This document shows positions 60,325 through 64,000 of a stretch of 64,000 bases of DNA, piece after piece (position 1 is the first letter of the stretch; each line of letters opens with the position of its first letter). The stretch is from assembly GCA_016893485.2 (NCBI GenBank), contig JAFEKX020000001.1, positions 7,953,501-8,017,500 on the forward strand. Direction: 5' to 3'. This DNA comes from Streptomyces sp. P3 (GTDB lineage: Bacteria > Actinomycetota > Actinomycetes > Streptomycetales > Streptomycetaceae). The translations under genes and the position numbers were made by a program. Below the pieces are notes generated by a model. It made no database searches, was not told where the DNA came from, and was given only the letters and a program-made list of their open reading frames with translations.

Positions 60325-61277
60325 CTCCGGCGACCGGGTCACGGACCTGCTCGACACCGACGCGGCCATCGCCTCGCAGCGCGCGGCCTTCACCGCGCTC
60401 GGTGACGGCACCGCCGACCTGCCCGGCAAGATCATGCACCCGAGCCGCTTCGACGACAGCGTCGTCTTCGCCTACGTCTCCCGGCTGTCGGCGGACACCG
60501 GGGCGGTGGCGAAGTTCGGCAGCGTCAACCCGGCCAACGCGCGGGCCGGACTGCCCACGATCCACGCGGTGATCAGCGCCCTGGACCCGGTCACCGGGCA
60601 GCTGGTCGCGGTCATGGACGGCACGGCGGTGACGACCCTGCGCACGGCCGCGGGCAGCGCCGTCGCCGTGGACGCCCTGGCCGCCCCTGACGCCACCCGC
60701 CTCGCCGTCCTCGGCTCCGGCACCCAGGCCCTCGCCCACGTCCGCGCCATCATGCCCGGGTCAGGGACCTGACCTCCGTACGCCTGTGGAGCCCGAACCC
60801 CGAGCGCCGCACCCGCGCCGCCGAGACCCTGGCCGCCGAACTGCCCTTCCCCGTCGAGCCGTCGGCCACCGCGAGGGAAGCCGTCACCGGCGCCTCCGTC
60901 GTCGCGGCCTGCACGCTCAGCACCACCCCGGTGGTGCACGGCGAGTGGCTCACCCCCGGCTGCACGGTCGTCAGCGTCGGCTCCTTCGAACCCACCCGCA
61001 GCGAGGTCGACCCGGACGTCCTACGGCGTTCCGCGGCCGTCGTGGTCGACGACCCGGAGACGGCCGCCGAGCACGCCGGACCGATCGTCGGTGCCCTGCG
61101 CGAGAGCCTGTTGACCCCCGACGACCTGGTCCCGCTCGGCGCCGTCCTCACCGGCCGCCGGGCCGCCCGTACCCGACCCGACGACATCGTCTACTACAAC
61201 AGCGTCGGCCTCGGCATCCAGGACGCGGCAGCGGCCTGGGGGCCGTCGTCGACGCGGCCAAGAAGGAGCGCCCGTGA
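60302..61277 (+). CDS. Ornithine cyclodeaminase / mu-crystallin family protein
   Basis: About 325 residues, NAD-dependent. ATG 60302 with AGGAAGAGG inside a hairpin. FGSVNPANARAGLPTIHAVI and LVAVMDGTAVTTLRTAAGSA hold substrate and nucleotide contacts; LAVLGSGTQALAHVRAI is the Rossmann loop. Frame changes near 60760 and 61243 need one base. Family members are ornithine or lysine cyclodeaminases and ketimine reductases. With the FAD oxidase and saccharopine dehydrogenases beside it, lysine-to-pipecolate or piperideine-carboxylate chemistry is most likely. Confidence 0.83.
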
Positions 61278-62418
61278 AGCGTCAGGCAGAGGTCGTCGTC
61301 ATAGGCGGTGGGGTCATCGGCACCAGCATCGCCTACCACCTGGCCCGCGCCGGCGTCCGGGACGTCGTCCTCGTCGAACGGGACGAACTCGCCGCGGGCT
61401 CCACCTCCAAGGCGGCCGGGGAGTGCGCGCACAGTTCTCCGACGTCCTCAACGTGCAGCTCGGCGCCCGCAGTCTGGAGGCCTTCGCCCGCTTCGAGGAG
61501 GACACCGGGTACGACATCGGGTTACATCGCGTCGGCTATCTCTTCCTCCTCTCCTCCACCCCGAGGACGTCGCGTCCTTCGAGTCGGGCGTCCGGCTGCA
61601 GAACTCCCTCGACGTGCCCAGCCGCATGATCGACCCCGCCGAGGCCCGCCGCCTCTCCCCGCTGATCAGCACCGAGGGCCTGCTCGCCGCCGCCTACTCG
61701 CCCGACGACGGCCACTGCACCCCGAGTCCGTCGTCCACGGCTACGCCTCCGCGGCCCGCACCCACGGCGCGACGATCCTGCGCCACACCGACGTCACCGG
61801 CATCGAGACCCGCGGCGACACCATCACGGCCGTGGTCACGACCCTCGGCCGCATCGACACCCGCACGGTGATCTGCGCGGCCGGCGCCTGGTCCAGGGCG
61901 ATCGGCGCGATGGCGGGCGTGGACCTCCCGGTGCAACCGCTGCGCCGCCAGATCGCGGTCACGGAACCGGTGGCAGGTCTCCCGCCGACGCTCCCCATGA
62001 CGATCGACTTCACCACCAGCCTCTACTTCCACACCGAGGGCCCCGGCCTCCTCGTCGGCATGTCCGACCCCGACGAGCGACCCGGCTACGCCACCGACAC
62101 GCACGACCGCTGGATCCCCCGCCTCGCCGACGCCATGCGCCGTCGCGCCCCGACCTCCTGGAGCTGCGCCGCACCGGCGGCTGGGCGGGCCTGTACGAGA
62201 ACACGCCGGACCACAACGCCCTGATCGGCGAGGCGACTTCGGTCTCCCGCTTCCTCTACGCCACCGGCTTCTCCGGCCACGGTTTCCTCCAGGGGCCGGC
62301 CGTCGGCGAGGTCGTCCGCGACCTGTACCTCGGCCACGTACCCTTCGTGGACGTCAGCCCCCTGAGCGCCGGCCGGTTCGCGGCCGACGCCCCGCGTCCG
62401 GAGGTCAACCTGGTATGA
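61274..62418 (+). CDS. FAD-dependent amine oxidase (sarcosine/pipecolate oxidase type)
   Basis: About 383 residues. GTG 61274 overlaps the upstream stop. VVVIGGGVIGTSIAYHLARA binds FAD; LVERDELAAGSTSKAAGG, VICAAGAWS and YATGFSGHGFLQGPAVG are family motifs of the DAO/MSOX group. Frame changes near 61429, 61562, 61725 and 62148 need one C or G each. A TTA codon at 61522-61524 lies in the repaired frame. It probably oxidises a cyclic or N-substituted amino acid from the lysine branch. Confidence 0.84.
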
Positions 62419-63479
62419 CCGAGCTCCAGCTGTGGCTCCGCCACGAGGCCCGCACGACCGAACGCCGCACCCCGGTCGTCCCCTCCGACGCCCGCCGTCT
62501 CGTCGAGCACGGGTGACCCTCACGGTCGAGGAGTCCCCGCAACGGATCTTCCCGATCGAGGACTACGAGGCGATCGGCGCCCGCGTGGCTCCGGCGGGCT
62601 CGTGGGTGTCGGCGCCGCAGGACACGGTGATCCTCGGCCTGAAGGAACTCCCGGACGAGCCGGGCGAGTTGACCCACCGTCATATCTTCTTCGGGCACGC
62701 CTACAAGGGCCAGCCCGATGCGAGCGACCTGCTGAGCCGGTTCGCGGCCGGCGGCGGAGCACTGCTCGACCTCGAATACCTGGTGGACGACAACGGCCGC
62801 CGCCTCGCCGCGTTCGGCTTCTGGGCGGGCTACTTGGGCGCGGCCTCGCCGTCCTCCAGCACCGGGGCCGACTGGTCGCGCCGTTGACACCCACGTCGAA
62901 GGAGGAGTTGGACAGGACGCTCCAACCCGCCGACGGCGAACCGGAGTTCAGCGCCCTGGTGATCGGCGCGCTCGGCCGCAGCGGACGCGGAGCACGCGTC
63001 GCGTTCTCCACGGCCGGGATCGATCCGACCTGTTGGGACCTCGCCGAGACCCAGAACCTGGACCGCCCCGCCCTGTTGGCCCACGACGTGCTGGTCAACT
63101 GCGTCCTGGCCACGACCCCGGTCCCGCCCTTCCTCCGCGAGCCGGACCTCGACGACCCGACCCGCCGCCTCCGCACGGTCTCCGACGTCACCTGCGACGT
63201 CGGCTCGTCCCTCAACGTCCTGCCGGTCTACGACCGCACGACCGAATGGGATGCCCCGGTACGGCAGTTGCGCGACCGTCCCCGCTCGACCTCATCGCCA
63301 TCGACAACCTGCCGTCCCTCCTCCCGAGGGAGTCCAGCACCGACTTCTCGGCCGCGCTGCTGCCCCACCTCCTCGACTTCGGGACCGGCGAGGCCTGGCG
63401 ACGCGACCTCGACCTGTTCCGTACGAAGTCCCGTGAACTCGGAATCGCCGTGGCGGAAGGGAAGTTGGGCCATGTCTGA
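62415..63479 (+). CDS. Saccharopine dehydrogenase, lysine-forming (LYS1-like)
   Basis: About 356 residues. ATG 62415 overlaps the upstream stop. LWLRHEARTTERRTPVVPSD, VTLTVEESPQRIFPIEDYEA, HIFFGHAYKGQPDASDLLSR and LLDLEYLVDDNGRRLAAFGF match fungal-type saccharopine dehydrogenase/alanine dehydrogenase N-domain. The C-terminal half (VIGALGRSGRGARVAF) binds NAD. Frame changes near 62515, 62850 and 63281. Links lysine and 2-oxoglutarate with saccharopine. Its stop overlaps the next gene. Confidence 0.88.
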
Positions 63480-64000
63480 CGTGGTGCGCGCGAGCGGTAC
63501 CGTCCACTGGATCGGCGCCGGACTGTCCACGGGCAGCGGCCTCGCCCTGCTGTGCGACACGGCCGAGCGGGTACGGCTGTGGCACCGCACCGAGGAACGG
63601 GCGGCGCGGGCCCTCGATCACCTGGGTCTGACGGGACGTGCCGAGCCGCGGGCGTTCGGACTCGCCGCGCTCACGGCCGAGTTGGCGCCCGGAGACGTCG
63701 TCGTCTCCATGCTGCCCGCGCCCGAGCACGCGGCGCTGCTGGCCGTCTGTGTGCGGCGGCGGGCCCACTTCGCCTGCTCCAGCTATGTGTCGGACGCCGT
63801 CCTGGAACAGGTGCCGGCGGCGGAGAAGGCCGGGATCGTCGTCCTCACCGAGGCCGGTCTCGACCCCGGCATCGACCACCTCTTCGCCCACAGCCTCGTC
63901 GCCCGCGCCCGCGAGGCGATGGGCGACGAGGCCACCTACAGCCTCACCTCGTACTGCGGCGGGGTGCCCGCGGTGCCCAACGAGTTCCGGTACCGGTTCA
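63472..64000 (+). CDS. Saccharopine dehydrogenase, glutamate-forming (LYS9-like), partial
   Basis: ATG 63472 overlaps the upstream stop and the frame stays open to the window end (176 residues). TVHWIGAGLSTGSGLALLCD binds NAD(P); GDVVVSMLPAPEHAALLAVC, FACSSYVSDAVLEQVPAAEK, TEAGLDPGIDHLFAHSLV and SYCGGVPAV are diagnostic. It would convert saccharopine to aminoadipate semialdehyde, which cyclises to piperideine-6-carboxylate. Confidence 0.9.
   Translation, partial: MSDVVRASGTVHWIGAGLSTGSGLALLCDTAERVRLWHRTEERAARALDHLGLTGRAEPRAFGLAALTAELAPGDVVVSMLPAPEHAALLAVCVRRRAHFACSSYVSDAVLEQVPAAEKAGIVVLTEAGLDPGIDHLFAHSLVARAREAMGDEATYSLTSYCGGVPAVPNEFRYRF

Overview
The window is GC-rich actinobacterial DNA, almost certainly from a Streptomyces. 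The evidence is G/C-ending third codon positions, many GTG/TTG starts, four rare TTA codons confined to accessory-type genes, Tat/Sec-exported polysaccharide hydrolases, large LuxR-type ATPase regulators, and several protein families typical of the genus. The most striking technical feature is that roughly half of the long genes are broken into two to seven reading-frame pieces. Nearly every break is repaired by adding one base to a C or G run, which points to homopolymer deletions in an unpolished assembly. I therefore annotate these genes at full length and state where the frame changes. They should not be read as pseudogenes without independent data. Only the locus around 14.7-15.6 kb looks truly decayed.

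Layout. 0-2.5 kb: GH19 chitinase behind two DasR-like operators, then a DUF4232 lipoprotein. 2.5-6.2 kb: LuxR/ATPase regulator and a Gfo/Idh/MocA dehydrogenase. 6.4-15.7 kb: MATE transporter, ECF sigma factor with a C-terminal NTF2-like extension, two alpha/beta hydrolases, a GNAT enzyme, a second large LuxR regulator, then two truncated genes facing each other (AraC-type sensor domain and a hydrolase remnant) with an expanded 8-bp repeat. 15.7-19.3 kb: phosphotransferase-like gene, a repeat-rich gene-free stretch, a GH26-type hydrolase and a GH53 galactanase. 19.4-23.5 kb: drug-type ABC exporter followed by a NarL-type two-component system. 23.6-29.1 kb: small secreted protein, a very large HTH-nSTAND-transmembrane-WD40 protein, and an NlpC/P60 hydrolase. 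29.1-31.4 kb: a TetM/EF-G-like GTPase behind a possible leader peptide.

31.4-40.1 kb is a coherent beta-1,3-glucan utilisation locus. Secreted GH55 exo-glucanase and GH16 endo-glucanase (with two discoidin-type domains) would cut the polymer outside, a sugar ABC importer (binding protein plus two permeases, no ATPase) would take up the oligomers, and a cytoplasmic GH1 beta-glucosidase would finish them. GH55 and the importer diverge from a shared control region carrying a CebR/LacI-like operator and a second inverted repeat.

40.2-45.6 kb: a single-polypeptide restriction-methylase of the type ISP/IIG kind beside a conserved actinobacterial pair (SCO5389-like protein and CooC/ParA-like ATPase) with a Zur-like box. 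45.7-52.8 kb: GNAT, oligopeptide-type binding protein, a fused DppB-DppC permease carrying an in-frame 81-bp tandem repeat, an MFS exporter, a Met/His-rich membrane protein and a YcnI copper protein.

52.8-60.2 kb is the most interesting part. It combines a CDP-alcohol phosphatidyltransferase, a dehydrogenase, a cysteine-free 6-pyruvoyl-tetrahydropterin-synthase homologue, a glycosyltransferase, a methyltransferase, an LPG-synthase-type membrane protein, a creatininase-family amidohydrolase, and a GTP cyclohydrolase II with Met in place of the Tyr needed for the full GCH II reaction. Together they suggest a GTP-derived formylaminopyrimidine (FAPy) pathway to an undescribed, possibly glycosylated or lipid-linked product. 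60.2-64 kb: a lysine/pipecolate operon (ornithine-cyclodeaminase family, FAD amine oxidase, two saccharopine dehydrogenases). Its first start codon sits in the loop of a hairpin that pairs the ribosome binding site, and this hairpin module is duplicated 81 bp upstream.
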